DNA of 16,355 bases from Tritrichomonas foetus (lineage: Eukaryota > Parabasalia > Tritrichomonadida > Tritrichomonadidae), in the NCBI GenBank assembly GCA_001839685.1, contig MLAK01000922.1, positions 29,759 through 46,113 of the forward strand, given 5' to 3'. Positions within the stretch are counted from its first letter, which is position 1. Every line of letters starts with the position of its first letter. Shown piece after piece: positions 16,290-16,355 of this stretch. The translations under genes and the position numbers were made by a program. The notes under the pieces are model-generated. The model saw nothing but the letters and a program-made list of their open reading frames with translations, was not told the origin of the DNA and made no database searches.

Positions 16290-16355
16290 TGTTGAGTCAT
16301 AACATCACCCTAAAAATATCCAGAAATGAAACCAACGAATGAAAAAATTATTCTA

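Noticed and set aside
1..16355. tRNA, rRNA, CRISPR, transposon or bacterial-type operon
   Set aside because: I saw no GGTTCRA-type B box with cloverleaf arms, no rRNA-like conserved blocks, no regular short repeat array, no transposase or reverse transcriptase motifs, and the genes are eukaryotic and unlinked in function.
1..16355. Ciliate origin
   Set aside because: TAA, TAG and TGA all serve as stops at ends of well-aligned proteins, for example TAG for eIF4E and Rab5, TGA for the DHHC enzyme, TAA for the kinase.

Overview
The window is nuclear DNA of an AT-rich, apparently intron-poor unicellular eukaryote, most likely a trichomonad parabasalid (Trichomonas/Tritrichomonas type). The reasons are: single-exon genes for clearly eukaryotic proteins (eIF4E, a Rab5-type GTPase, a DHHC palmitoyltransferase, a Ser/Thr kinase); all three stop codons used as stops, which argues against ciliates with reassigned codes; and sequences close to the trichomonad initiator TCAYTWYTCATTA just upstream of two start codons (15290-15302, 11 of 13 matches; 4054-4066, 9 of 13), each with its putative +1 A exactly 20 nt before the ATG. 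The assignment is an inference, since no rRNA or other marker is present.

Layout, left to right: (1) 1-665, no gene, but a diverged 84-nt direct repeat. (2) DHHC palmitoyltransferase, minus strand, 666-1547. (3) A doubtful small minus ORF near 1744-1974, then a probable decayed plus-strand gene (about 2166-2836). (4) eIF4E-like cap-binding protein, plus, 3179-3712. (5) Rab5-type GTPase, plus, 4076-4648; the in-frame extension upstream is not coding. (6) Coiled-coil protein, minus, 5318-6034. (7) A second decayed plus-strand gene, 6109-6827, then a non-coding stretch with a 28-nt imperfect repeat. (8) A ten-helix nucleotide-sugar/PAPS-type transporter (SLC35B-like), plus, 7492-8592, convergent across a 434-nt spacer (with an exact 25-bp repeat) with (9) a 925-residue protein of eight degenerate EF-hand modules, minus, 9027-11804. 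(10) A divergent spacer with TTAACGT motifs and an ATG-less open stretch. (11) A glycosyltransferase-like protein, plus, first ATG at 12981, with an in-frame upstream membrane-anchor coding stretch that has no ATG. (12) A 1.1-kb spacer with a small broken ORF. (13) A Ser/Thr kinase, plus, 15312-16289, with an in-frame 12-nt minisatellite.

The genes do not form an operon or an obvious functional cluster. Loose themes are secretory/endomembrane biology (DHHC enzyme, Rab5, Golgi-type transporter, glycosyltransferase-like protein) and possibly the flagellar cytoskeleton (EF-hand repeat protein, coiled-coil protein). I found no mobile element, CRISPR array, tRNA or rRNA, and no convincing new multi-gene system. 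The most useful oddities are the glycosyltransferase whose membrane anchor lacks a start codon, the eight-module EF-hand protein lacking the position-12 glutamate throughout, the kinase minisatellite, and the reading-frame relics in spacers that would normally be called empty.
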